From Epithemia pelagica (taxonomy: Eukaryota > Bacillariophyta > Bacillariophyceae > Surirellales > Surirellaceae): a stretch of 64,000 nt of DNA. The position numbers were made by a program, and so were the translations under genes. The stretch lies in contig OX337236.1 in assembly GCA_946965045.2 (NCBI GenBank), positions 2,790,001 through 2,854,000 of the forward strand, read 5' to 3'. The notes below the pieces were generated by a model, which did no database searches, was not told where the DNA came from, and saw nothing but the letters and a program-made list of their open reading frames with translations. Shown here one piece after another: positions 10,608 through 22,400 of the stretch. Each line of letters begins with the position of its first letter. The first letter of the stretch is position 1.

Positions 10608-13600
10608 TCATCCAAACGAAATTTTGGATTGCAACGACGAAATTGCAATGGAAAAGGCTTGAACGGCCGTCAGGGGATGTTGAAAGTCCATGGTGAAGGA
10701 ATGTCGGCCTTGGATGCGTCCAAACTGTAACATGATATCGTCTTGATTGTTGCGATCGCACAACTGAAAATTCTTGACCGACGCCACGCTCACGCGGCCT
10801 CCAAAGTTCAAGACAAAGGATCCCAATTCCACGTTCCACCAGGGTGGACGATTTTGTAAGGCCAGTAATCCAAAGTCATTGGAATTGGTGGTGCCGGGTT
10901 CCGTGTCCTGACCACCGGCAGCACCGTCGGAAGGATCCTCGCCGCCACCACCATCGCCCAGCGGCTGTTGTGCCGGCGGTTGTTGTGGTGCTGCTACTGG
11001 AGGTTGATGGAGTGGGGCATCCCACTGTGGAGGTTCTCCCAAGGGAACTTGTTCTCCACCACCGCCTTGAGGTCGTGGTTGTTGTGGATCCAAGGCTTCG
11101 AGTCGTTGTTGCAACTGTTTAAAACAGTGCAACATGCTCGTCGTCGTCGATTGGTGATGGTGGACTTCGGTAGAGGTCTCGTCGCCTTCAGCGGCGGCCG
11201 CCGCCACTGCCGCCGTTCGTGTTTCTTCCAAATACCGTTTCCATTCAGCTCCTACCACACCACCCGGCGACACTTTGGGGATACACACATCCATGATGCG
11301 AGGACGAGATCCCAATAAATTTGCAGTATAGGTAATGACAGCATCTTCTTCTTCTACCATGACCACCTGATTCGGATTGTTGTTGCTGTTATTGTGATGA
11401 TGATGATGATGATTCTTTTTCTTTTTGTTCTTGGACCGATCGGGAGATACCGGCGATTGAGGTTCATTGGCAATGGCACGTCGATGAAGCCGTCGTGTCG
11501 TATCTTGAGGATTCAACGATGTACTGGAAGTGTTGGTGGTGGTGGCCACTGTAGGTGGCGTACTATTAGTAGCCACGGTTGTGTTGGGGGTTAGCGTCGT
11601 CGTGGTCGTCGCCGCCACCGCCGGCGCAGCCGTGGTGTTGGTGGTGGAACTGCGGGGTGCCGACCGGGACCGTCGATGATGGGAGGACGACGAACGACTC
11701 CGTGGTCGACTGCTGGGACTGGTGGTCCGTAAAAACCGACGTCCAAATCTCGAGGTACGACGCCGAGACGACGACGACAAGGTGTCGGACGCGACTCCAC
11801 TGTCATATCCTTCGTCATCCGAAGAAAACCTCAACTGCGTCGACGAAGGTGGAGGACTGGTAGTCGTCGTGGATGCGGCGGGTACAGTGCTGTCTTGGTG
11901 CAATGGTGGTGGTGGTGCAATGGTTCGAGGCCGTGGAATAAACAATTGAAATTCTGTCCCAATAAAATTCCCCTGCAAGCGTCCCATGAGTACTGGTCCT
12001 GGTTCGTCCTTACTGTTGTTACTGTTGCTGTTGCTATTGGAGGTCTCGCTCGGATGGTGGTTCGATTGTGACCGTTTCGTGTGAGTGCCACTGCTGGGTG
12101 CTCCGCTGCTATTCGTTGCGGCGGCGGCATGTTTGTGTGATTTTGTCAATGTCGTTCGTTGTTGTTGCTCCAATTCCAATTGCTGTTGTTGCTGCTGCTG
12201 CTGTTGTTGTTGCTTTCGTTGTCGTCGTCGTCGCGCTTGATAGTGTTGCCCCAGGGGTGGTGGCGGTTGCAATTGTCCCGCCGCCACGGGGGTAAATTCT
12301 GCCCCGGAAGAATTGACCTTGTGAAAATGAGCTTCGACATCTTCCAATTGTGGCATGTACAAGCCATAATTGTTGGCACCTCCCTTTTTCGAATGCGTCT
12401 TGTGGCTGGTGTTGCTATTGTGGTGGTGGTGGTGATTGTGGTTGCCACCATCCGTCGCATGCTGCAAGTGTTTGTTGCGGCCTTGATGTTTGGCCACGAG
12501 CAAGAGCAAATCTTGACGGACAAAGCCAGATGCATCCTCCTCCTCATTCTCTTGCTGCTGCTGCTGTTGTTCTCCTCCTTCCGGTGCGGATGCTGGTTCT
12601 CGATAATGTCGCAAAAAGAGTCGATATTCATAAGTGGGGAAAAAGCGTCCCTTGACGCCACCATTCTTGTGCGTCATTCGGACCCGTTCAATTTCGCATT
12701 GGACAATGCCAATGGCCTTGGGACAGGGTCGGGTGAGAAATTCCGACAATCGACTGGCGCGAGGAATGGCCGTATGGGAATCAAAGTACTGCAACAAGGC
12801 CGTATGATGAAACCAATCGTCCCAAAAATCCAACAAGGTTTCTCCAAACCCAATATAATCGGGAAAGGGCGTCACGGCCAAACAAGCGGCCAATTTTTCT
12901 TGATAGGCGGCAAACATGCGGGAGGAGGACGACGACGACGACTTGTGACTGGGAGAGTCGTCCTCACTACTAGCATTCACGGGTGATGACGACGACGACA
13001 AGACGAGAGATTCGGCCGTATAGGGTTCCAATTCGGCACTTCGCAAGGCCCATGTTAACCGGGCCGCCGAAGGGGGTATGCGAAGAGGATCAGTCGTGGG
13101 AAGGGCGGGTTCCACCAAATCGTCATTCTCATGGTCAGCAGCGGCTAAAACTGCTGCTGGCTCGTGCTCCTCCGCTCGTGGGAGACCATCTCCGGCTGCG
13201 GCGGCGGCGGCGGCCAGGGGTGGTTCCTCGTCGTCATTGGTTTCGGTCCGCACGAGGGAATTGGCGGGCAGTCGAGACGGATCCTCGTGTCGTTTCGGTC
13301 GTCGTCGTGTTGCAGTGGAATGAAAAAAGTCGGCCGCCAAATTCATGGGTGCCGGTGGCATGGTTTCGTCTTGATCGGCGACACAATAGAGGCCTTGTTC
13401 ATGTTGATCCATCAAGTGTTTGTGAATGGGAATGGAGACAATGGGCATGAGCAAGAGGGAGGACGACGACGACGAAGAAGATGCCGTTGTGCTTGTCGCT
13501 GTTGTGCGGGGACCGCCCGTTGCCCCATCATCAATTTCGTTGTCGTCGTCGTCGTCGTCGTGTTCGGCAATGCGGACCAAATCGCGTCGACGGACCAGTC

Positions 13601-14912
13601 GACGGTGGGGGGAGGAAGAGAGTTTGGTGTTGGTGGTACCGTGGGCCAATTGATGTTCCACCATGTACAAGGCCTTTTCTTCCACATAGGTGAGATCGGG
13701 ACGATAGCCTTGTTGAGCCCGAAAGGCCAAGCGTTCCAAAAAGAACGCGTCCACGACCGGAGTCGTACTGATGGTATGCGGGGTGGCATCCGTCGTCGTG
13801 CCGTCCCCGGCCGTCGGTGGTTGTTGCTGTGCGGCTACTTCGTGTTGTTGTGGTTGTTGTTGTTGTTCCTCGAGTCCTTGTTTGGCTTGCACCTTCATGC
13901 GCCAAATCAAGGTCCGATAGGCATGACCATGGCCGTGACGGGGATAAATGGGGACGCCGGCATTCAAGTAGAGGGCAGCCAATTCCTTGGCATCACTGGC
14001 TTGTCCGGCTTGCCAGGCCGTCACGACTTGGGTGGCACATTGAAAGCCATGCCACCACACGCGTTTGAGGACCGAGGCCACCACGGCGTGACCGGCCCAA
14101 CTTGTCACGCCCACGGCCAACCAATCCGACAAGGTCAAAAAGCCCGCCACGTGATGTAAGGAATCCAAGGGTAAGGATAACAAGGAAATGACAGTCTCCT
14201 CGTCGTTCTCGCGTTTTGTTTCCTGTGGCAATTGTTGTTGTTGTGGCGAATGGCTGGTAACTGTCGTTTCCCTGGCAATCGAGTCTTTCGTGCCATTCTC
14301 CGTCCGTACGGGTTTGCTGTTCGAGTGATGGTTCGAATCAACCTCCAACGACACGCGCGAGGAGGATAGTAGGAGAGGGGTGGAAGAAACACCCGTGTGG
14401 GACGAGAGGGAACGCGTCGAGGATGCCACAGTACTGGTGGACGACGAGGATCGCAGAGAAGAATTGGTGGTTGTGGCCGAATGGGTGGTGGTCAAGGAAG
14501 AGGTGGCCCGCGGCGATTGCAAGGAAAAGGGACGAGGAATGGCGGCGAGTGGAGGTGTTGCGGGCGGTTGTGGTGGTTCTTGTTGTGGTGGTGATGTCAC
14601 GGAAGAAGGACGGTTCGGAGAAGTTCTGCTGGTCGAATGATTCGCCTCGACATTCGGGTCCGCATCCGTCGTGGTGGTGGTGATGACGAGTGATTCCGGT
14701 TCGTTTTCCTCCTCCTCCTCCTTTGGGGCTTGGTGTGTGGTTGGTACGGTAGTCGATTCCACGGCTTGTGGCAACGCATCATTCTCATTCGCACTGGGAA
14801 TGGTTGTGGTTGTTGTAAGTGTGGTTGCCGTGTTGTTGTTGCTTGTTGCCTCCGCAGCAGCAGCCGTAGCATCCTCTGGCGGTGGTTGTTGTTGTGCGAC
14901 GGATTCCATCAT
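10608..14912 (-). CDS. F-box and Tubby-domain protein (tubby-like protein)
   Basis: 1434 aa. An F-box-like helix bundle (SLLSLPLDSLHHVAGFLTLSDWLAV) lies at about residues 243-290. The Tubby domain follows but is spread over about 700 residues: RPCPKAIGIVQCEIER (728-743), DLLLLVAKHQGRNK (801-814), NYGLYMP (848-853), VLMGRLQGNFIGTEFQLF (974-991), ITYTANLLGSRPRIM (1193-1207), and the C-terminal block VLNFGGRVSVASVKNFQL...MLQFGR...FTMDF..PL.AVQAFSIAISS (1349-1434). Poly-Gln, His, Asn, Ser and Thr runs fill the loops. Tubby proteins bind phosphoinositides; plant members pair F-box and Tubby and can link to SCF ubiquitin ligases. An SCF adaptor or membrane-released regulator is therefore a reasonable inference. 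Spacing between Tubby blocks is much larger than in animals or plants, yet block order and C-terminus are intact, so I regard it as functional. Confidence 0.9.
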   Translation of the reverse strand: MMESVAQQQPPPEDATAAAAEATSNNNTATTLTTTTTIPSANENDALPQAVESTTVPTTHQAPKEEEEENEPESLVITTTTTDADPNVEANHSTSRTSPNRPSSVTSPPQQEPPQPPATPPLAAIPRPFSLQSPRATSSLTTTHSATTTNSSLRSSSSTSTVASSTRSLSSHTGVSSTPLLLSSSRVSLEVDSNHHSNSKPVRTENGTKDSIARETTVTSHSPQQQQLPQETKRENDEETVISLLSLPLDSLHHVAGFLTLSDWLAVGVTSWAGHAVVASVLKRVWWHGFQCATQVVTAWQAGQASDAKELAALYLNAGVPIYPRHGHGHAYRTLIWRMKVQAKQGLEEQQQQPQQHEVAAQQQPPTAGDGTTTDATPHTISTTPVVDAFFLERLAFRAQQGYRPDLTYVEEKALYMVEHQLAHGTTNTKLSSSPHRRLVRRRDLVRIAEHDDDDDDNEIDDGATGGPRTTATSTTASSSSSSSSLLLMPIVSIPIHKHLMDQHEQGLYCVADQDETMPPAPMNLAADFFHSTATRRRPKRHEDPSRLPANSLVRTETNDDEEPPLAAAAAAAGDGLPRAEEHEPAAVLAAADHENDDLVEPALPTTDPLRIPPSAARLTWALRSAELEPYTAESLVLSSSSSPVNASSEDDSPSHKSSSSSSSRMFAAYQEKLAACLAVTPFPDYIGFGETLLDFWDDWFHHTALLQYFDSHTAIPRASRLSEFLTRPCPKAIGIVQCEIERVRMTHKNGGVKGRFFPTYEYRLFLRHYREPASAPEGGEQQQQQQENEEEDASGFVRQDLLLLVAKHQGRNKHLQHATDGGNHNHHHHHNSNTSHKTHSKKGGANNYGLYMPQLEDVEAHFHKVNSSGAEFTPVAAGQLQPPPPLGQHYQARRRRQRKQQQQQQQQQQQLELEQQQRTTLTKSHKHAAAATNSSGAPSSGTHTKRSQSNHHPSETSNSNSNSNNSKDEPGPVLMGRLQGNFIGTEFQLFIPRPRTIAPPPPLHQDSTVPAASTTTTSPPPSSTQLRFSSDDEGYDSGVASDTLSSSSRRRTSRFGRRFLRTTSPSSRPRSRSSSSHHRRSRSAPRSSTTNTTAAPAVAATTTTTLTPNTTVATNSTPPTVATTTNTSSTSLNPQDTTRRLHRRAIANEPQSPVSPDRSKNKKKKNHHHHHHNNSNNNPNQVVMVEEEDAVITYTANLLGSRPRIMDVCIPKVSPGGVVGAEWKRYLEETRTAAVAAAAAEGDETSTEVHHHQSTTTSMLHCFKQLQQRLEALDPQQPRPQGGGGEQVPLGEPPQWDAPLHQPPVAAPQQPPAQQPLGDGGGGEDPSDGAAGGQDTEPGTTNSNDFGLLALQNRPPWWNVELGSFVLNFGGRVSVASVKNFQLCDRNNQDDIMLQFGRIQGRHSFTMDFQHPLTAVQAFSIAISSLQSKISFG

Positions 14913-16429
14913 GGCGGTGGTTTGGGAAACTCTCGTTTTGTTGTTGTTGTTGTTTGTGGATAATGATAATCAATGGAACACTCGGCACGCTTTGTTTACC
15001 GAATCAAAAACAAATCAGGAACCATCCAGTGTCGTACCCTTCATTCACACGGTTGCTTGCTTGCTTGCTGGCTTTGGGAAACGAACGGAAAAAGGAACGG
15101 AACCACACTCGAGAGAGAGAAAAACACACAACCGGTGGTGGTGTGCTTTGTCCAGTGTCTTGTTTGGATGGTTGTTCCTGTTACTGGGGCCAAAGAGAAA
15201 CAACTACTCTCTCCACAGTACCAAGAAGGACAACCCGCACTCTGCTGCTTGTGGTCTTGTGTGTTTCCACTCGGAACCGTGTGCGTGGTGATTGTCACTC
15301 TCGTTCTTGGGATTCTTGTTGTTTGGATTCGTTCTCGTGAGTGGAAGCAGACTGGAGACGGAATCGCTCGAGTCCACAAGAAGAAGAAGAGGCAAACCGC
15401 ACTGTGGAAATCCTATTCCACAAGGACTGGTACTCAAAAGCAAAAGAGAGAGAGCGAGACGAGAGCGAATGGAACCAACGAAGAGAGACAACAACATAAT
15501 AACACACCCCTAAAACATCCACGAGAACCGCGCGTTGCGCCGGGTGTTGCGCGAGACGAGAAAAAGCTGTTCTGTGTTGTGGGGCGCTCTGTGTGCCTGC
15601 CGGCGCAGGTTCGGTCGCGCGTGTGCTTCGTTGGAATTCGTCTCCTTCCATTTTTCAGCGGCCACAACAATCTTTTTCTTAAAATGTTCTATATATTGAT
15701 GAGATCCATAGACGCTCGAGAGTGTACGAAAGCGTGCGCGCGGGCAAGGACTGTCTCGGAGACGGACGGGAGTGTCCCATCCGGGACACACCAGCCCCAC
15801 GCTACACAAACACAAGAAGACAAGCGACGACGACGATGGAATAGCTAGCTACTCGACATGCTATTACCTCGATAGATGTGGTATGGCGTGTCCATTGTCC
15901 ATGCTGATCACTTCCGAAGATATAAATACTCTTCCTCTTCTGGGTACGCTCCTCCAAGGCTCTTCCACAACCAGACGCTATACTCTACGCTACTCTTTTC
16001 TAGTAGTTGGATTGGCATATCATAGTTCATGAGTTGTGTATTAGTATCATTGATCTGTAGATAGATTATGGAAATGCCGATAAATATATGGTTGTTGTTT
16101 TGGTTGGTTCGTCCCCCTCCCTGATTCTTTGGTTCACACACACATACATAATGTAACATAGAAATTGGTCAATACAATGGGAATGGGGGGACGTGTTTCT
16201 TTTTTTCTTTTTCTTTTTCTTCACAGTTCGTCGTTAGTGGGACAGTGATGGACAGTACACTAGTCCATGCACATGCATGTTATTTTGGGGTAGTGTGTAG
16301 TTTCTTTTTTTTTGTTTCAATTATTTTTCTTGTGTTTCATGGTTTGGTTCCATGTTTCGAGGTGTTGTTGTTTTGTTCGTAGTAGGAAGAGTGGTCATCG
16401 TCGTCATCCTTTCTTTTGGGTGTGTGTTA
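14913..16429. other. Spacer between the Tubby gene and the giant gene
   Basis: Upstream of the Tubby gene and downstream of the 3' end of the giant gene. ORFs here (for example 14973-15848) are low-complexity or Arg/Lys-rich and look like chance. It contains a (TTGC)n run at about 15052-15070, GA-dinucleotide runs near 15112-15122, and CTAG/TAGTAG-rich motifs at 15844-15855 and 15980-16010. T-rich tracts near 16195-16225 and 16300-16335 may belong to the giant gene's 3' region. Confidence 0.5.
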
Positions 16430-19400
16430 TTAGTTGAGGGGAACGGTGGTGCAGCACGAACACTGTTGCGCGACATCGACCGTCACTTCTTGCAAGACAC
16501 CGGTATCGGCACTCTTCAAGCGACAAATTTCTTCCATTTCTTCGGGTGTGGTGGACAATTTATTGCCATGCAAACTCAATTTTTCCAATTTCGAATACCG
16601 TCCGGCATGTTCATTGGCAAAGGAACTCACGGGGAAGGGACCGGTCAAACGGTTCCGATCCAACAAGACTTCTTGGACACGGGGCGCATTCAAGTCTTGA
16701 GGAATTTGGCCGGTAAATTGATTGCCGTCCAAATGCAACCTTTTCCATTCCATATTGCCAAAGCCCGATGGGATTTTGCCACCCAAGTCATTGTTCTCCA
16801 ACATGAGGGTGTGCAAATTGGGCGATGTCATGTCCACGGTCGGGGGGATTTCTCCCGTAAAAAAGTTGTAGGCCAAATCCAAGTACTCCATATCTTCAAA
16901 TTCCCACACAAAGGGAGGGATGGGACCCTTGAACAAGTTGAAGGAGAGGGACAGAGTGTCCAACTCGGATAGTTTCGCCAAGGAACTGGGAATGGTTCCA
17001 GTAATCAAGTTGTCCGAAAAGGTGATTTCCCACAAACTCGACATCATGGAAATTTCCGGTGGCAGAGTACCTCGCATTTGTTGGCCATAGTTTCGTAAGA
17101 TCTGGTATTGTTCGTCACGGCCACACGGATCGACACCAATCATGGTGTACCAATCACATTCGTGCAAATCGGATACCCACAATTCGCCTTCGAGCCAATT
17201 GTCACCATTGAATTCACAATACATTAGGGCCATGGTAAATCGTTGTCGGATGCGGTCTACTTCAAATTCCATAATATCCTTGCCCGTACGGAGCCATTCG
17301 CGAGCCCAATTTTGACACGTTCCTGGTACATTGATCAAGGCTCGAGTTTGCGGAGGCAGTACGGGGTCGACGGCTCCCATGATGAAGCCACAGCCGGCAT
17401 CTTGAGGACAGGGCGTGGTGGGAACAACGGGCAAATTCGGTAGCACGGCAGGTCCCCCCGTCAAGGATGGAGGGGGTGCACTGGGTTGGGCGGGAGTGGA
17501 GGAACTCGCACCCAAGACGGACGCCATCATACCCAAGGCCAACACGGACCAAACAGGAACGACAGTGCCCTTGGGTTTTTCTGGCTCGTAATCCGATGCT
17601 ACACTCTCGACGTCATCGGGAGCTGCCATGGGTTTGGGTGCCTTGCCCATTTCAGTCTCATCATCGGGTGCGGTTGCCCAGGGGGCAGCTTCTTCGTCTT
17701 GTTGTGGAACCACACGCTCCATGGTGAAGGCAGGAGCTTCTTCATCGGTGGGGCGGGCATAGTCAGGGAAGTTTCCAGCGTGACCGGGTGGTGGTTCTTC
17801 GACACCTGGTTCTTGTACAGGTGGTACGTAGGGAGTGCTTCGCTCAAAGGTGGCGGCCGGACCTCCTTCGGGGCGTCCATGCATTGGGAATTGTCCTTGG
17901 TGTCCGGGAGGAGGTTCTTCGACACCTGGTTCTTGTACCGGAGGTACATTGGGATTGGTGCGATCCCACATTGCAGCAGGTCCTTCCGGTCGTTGGTGCA
18001 TGGGGAAGGCTCCTTGATGGCCGGGAGGGGGTTCCTCCACGCCTGGTTCTTGTACAGGGGGAACATTCTGGTTTCGTTCCCACGTTGCGGCCGGTCCTTC
18101 TGGACGGGTATATCCTGGGAAGCGTCCAGCTTGATCTGGTGGTGGTTCTTCGACTGGGAAATCGCGAATTCCTGGTTCTTCCATACCAGGAATCGGTCTA
18201 TTGCGATTCCAGTCCCAGCCTGGTGTTTCAGGACGAGTGTATCCTGGGAATCTTCCAGCTTGGTCTGGTGGAGGTTCTTCGACTGGGAAATCGCGAATTC
18301 CCGGTTCTTCCATACCAGGAATTGGTCGATTGCGATTCCAGTCCCAATCTGGTGTCTCTGGTCTAGCGTATCCTGGGTATCTTCCGGCTTGGTCCGGAGG
18401 TGGTTCTTCCACTGGAAGTTCTTGTACGCCTGGTACTTCGGAGGCTGGAAGGGGTCGATTGCGGTTCCAATCCCAGCCCGGTGTGCCCTCGCCTGGTGGT
18501 TGACCTGCTGATGGTGGAAGGTTGTGCAAACCTTCGGGGGAATCAAACGTGTACGCAGAGGGCTCAACCAACCCAGGGATTGGTCGGTTGCGGTTCCAAT
18601 CCCAGGCAGGATAGTCTTCAGGGTTGATGGCTTTTCCATCGGGAGTTGTGATTTCACCGTTCGGCCCAACGTCATATTCCACTGGGTACGGTCCCTGGCT
18701 GCCTGGAACTGGTCGATTGCGATTCCAGTCCCAAGAAGGATAGTCTTCAGGCTTGATGTTCGAGGAAGAAGGAGTGAGGACTTCACCATCTGGACCAATA
18801 GAATATTCAACAGGGAAGGGGCTTTGTACTTCAGGGATTGCTCTGTTTCTATTCCAATCCCATTCTGGGTAGTCTTCCTTATTTACTTGAGTTCCATCTG
18901 GTAGTTCCACTTCGCCGTTGGGACCAAGAGTATACTCGATCGGAGCAGGTCCGCGGGAGCCTGGGATCGGGCGATTGCGGTTCCAGTCCCATCCAGGGTA
19001 GTCTTCGGGTTTGATCACAGTGCCGTCAGGCATTGTTACATCGCCATTGGGAGCAGTATCATACTGAACAGGGAATGGTTTGCCAGATCCAGGCACTGGA
19101 CGATTACGGTTCCAATCCCACATGGGAGGATTCTCTGGTTCTTGCGGGGATGGAATGGAATTAGCAATATTTTCAGGAGGTGGTCCATTGTCATATTCCA
19201 CCGGAGTTGGCTTCTCAAAGCCAGGTACTGGACGATTGCGGTTCCAGTCCCAAGCAGGATAGTCTTCTGGATTAATCCTTCGCCCATCTGGTCGCTCGAT
19301 GTCACCATTTGGTCCAATTTCATACTCGACAGGGAACGGGCCCTCCGAACCAGGAACAGGACGATTGCGGTTCCAATCCCAAGATGGATAGTCCTCGGGG

Positions 19401-22400
19401 TTAATCTTGGATCCGTCTGGTCGCAAGACGTCTCCATCAGGGCCAATCGAATATTCGACAGGGAATGGACTTTCAGTTCCAGGTACAGCCCGATTGCGAT
19501 TCCAGTCCCATGAAGGATAATCCTCTGGGTTGATTTTTTCTTTAGTGTACGGTAGGAATGGCGTTCCATCAGGTGCCATTGCATATTCAACAGGTGCTGG
19601 ACCTCGTGTTCCTGGAATTGGTCGATTTCGACTCCAATCCCAGCCGGGATAGTCCTCGGGATTAATTGTCGAACCGTCGGGCCTCGTTATATCGCCATTT
19701 GGTCCAACTTCATAGTCCACTGGGAAAGGCTTTCCAGAATCTGGAAGAGGTCTATTCCGGTTCCAATCCCACATGGGAGGATTCTCTTGTTGTTCCTTGG
19801 TAGGTGGGACAGAGTTGACAAAATCATTGGAAGGAGCCATGTCATAATCATAAGGAGTTGGATTATCAAGGCCAGGTGAAGGTCGATTACGGTTCCAATC
19901 CCATCCTGGATAGTCTTCTGGGTTAATCTCACGACCGTCGGGTCGCTCAATGTCTCCATTGGGTCCAATTTCATACTCGACAGGGAAAGGGCCCTCCGAG
20001 CCTGGAACAGGACGATTGCGGTTCCAGTCCCACGAGGGATAGTCCTCGGGGTTAATCTTAGATCCATCTGGTCGTAAGACGTCTCCATCCGGTCCAATCG
20101 AATATTCGACAGGGAATGGACTTTCAGTTCCAGGCACGGCTCGATTGCGATTCCAATCCCATTCTGGGTACTCCTCTGGGTTAATCTTCTTGCCGGATGG
20201 CGTCTCGAATTGGCCATCCGGTCCCATTGTGTATTCAATAGGCGCAGGTCCGTGGGAACCTGGAATTGGTCTATTGCGACTCCAGTCCCATCCTGGATAG
20301 TCTTCGGGCTTCAAAACCTTGCCATCGGGCTGCAAAAATTCACCATTGGGTCCCATCTCATACTCAACTGGATATGGCTTGTCTGATGTAGGAATGGGAC
20401 GGTTGCGGCTCCAATCCCAGGCCGGAGGATTTTCTCGTTTCTTTTCCGGAGGAATGGAATTCACAAAGTCGCCATCTGGGCCATTCTCAAATTCCATGGG
20501 AGAAGGCTTCTCAAAGTCTGGTAATGGACGGTTGCGACTCCAATCCCATCCTGGATAGTCCTCTGGGTTAATAGTAGTGCCGTCGGGTCGAGTGATCTCA
20601 TTATTTGGACCGTTCTCATATTCGACTGGATAGGGTCCATCAGAACCTGGAACAGGACGATTGCGGTTCCAATCCCAAGATGGATAGTCCTCGGGGTTAA
20701 TCTTTGATCCATCTGGTCGCATGACTTCACCATCAGGTCCAATCGAATATTCGACAGGAAATGGACTTTCAGTTCCAGGTACGGCCCGATTGCGATTCCA
20801 GTCCCATTCGGGATAATCCTCTGGGTTAATCTTCTTGCCGGTTGGAGTCTCGAATTGGCCATCCGGTCCCATTGTGTATTCAATAGGAGCAGGTCCGTGG
20901 GAACCTGGAATTGGTCTATTGCGACTCCAGTCCCATCCTGGATAGTCTTCGGGCTTCAAAACCTTGCCATCGGGTTGCAAAAATTCACCATTGGGTCCCA
21001 TCTCATACTCAACTGGATATGGCTTGTCCGATGTAGGAATGGGGCGGTTGCGGCTCCAGTCCCAGCTCGGGGGATTTTCCCGTTTCTTTTCCGGAGGAAT
21101 GGAATTCACAAAGTCGCCATCTGGACCATTCTCAAATTCCATGGGAGAAGGCTTCTCAAAGTCTGGTAATGGACGGTTGCGACTCCAATCCCATCCTGGA
21201 TAGTCTTCTGGGTTAATAGTAGTTCCGTCAGGTCTTGTTAGCTCATCATTTGGACCGTTCTCATACTCGACTGGATAGGGTCCGTCGGAACCTGGAACAG
21301 GACGATTGCGGTTCCAATCCCACGATGGATAGTCCTCAGGATTGATCTTAGATCCATCTGGTCGCATGACTTCACCATCAGGTCCAATCGAATATTCGAC
21401 AGGAAATGGACTTTCAGTTCCAGGTACGGCCCGATTGCGATTCCAGTCCCATTCGGGATAATCCTCTGGGTTAATCTTCTTGCCGGTTGGAGTCTCGAAT
21501 TGGCCATCCGGTCCCATTGTGTATTCAATAGGAGCAGGTCCGTGGGAACCTGGAATTGGTCTATTGCGACTCCAGTCCCATCCTGGATAATCTTCGGGCT
21601 TCAAAACCTTGCCATCGGGTTGCAAGAATTCACCATTGGGTCCCATTTCGTACTCCACAGGGTACGGCTTGTCAGATGTAGGAATGGGTCGATTACGGCT
21701 CCAGTCCCAACTAGGAGGATTATCGCGCTTCTTTGGCTTTTGGGGATCTACATATTCATTTTCCGGTCCATCCAAGTACTTGAGGTTTTGTGGACTGGGC
21801 ACATTGTGTTCTGGAAGCGGACGGTTGCGACTCCAATCCCAACCAGGATAGTCTTCTGGGTTAATAGTAGTTCCGTCAGGTCTTGTTAGCTCATCATTTG
21901 GTCCGTTCTCGTATTCGACTGGATAGGGTCCATCAGAACCAGGAACCGGACGATTGCGGTTCCAATCCCACGATGGATAGTCCTCAGGATTGATCTTAGA
22001 TCCATCTGGTCGCATGACTTCACCATCAGGTCCAATCGAATATTCGACAGGAAATGGACTTTCAGTTCCAGGTACGGCCCGATTGCGATTCCAGTCCCAT
22101 TCGGGATAATCCTCTGGGTTAATCTTCTTGCCTCTTGGAGTCTCGAATTGGCCATCCGGTCCCATTGTGTATTCAATAGGAGCAGGTCCGTGGGAACCTG
22201 GAATTGGTCTATTGCGACTCCAGTCCCATCCTGGATAATCTTCGGGCTTCAACACTTTTCCGCTGGGTTGAATGAATTCTCCATTGGGACCCATTTCGTA
22301 CTCCACAGGGTACGGCTTGTCAGATGTAGGAATGGGTCGATTACGACTCCAGTCCCAACTAGGAGGATTATCGCGCTTCTTTGGTGGGATTGAGTTGACA

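Noticed and set aside
13164-14159. Long plus-strand ORF antisense to the Tubby gene
   Set aside because: Shadow of GTC/GTT repeats on the opposite strand (poly-Val/Gly); the minus-strand ORF carries the domains.
14973-15848. 291-codon plus-strand ORF in the spacer upstream of the Tubby gene
   Set aside because: Biased, Arg/Lys/Thr-rich composition from CA/GA repeats, no recognisable motif, competing ORFs in other frames.
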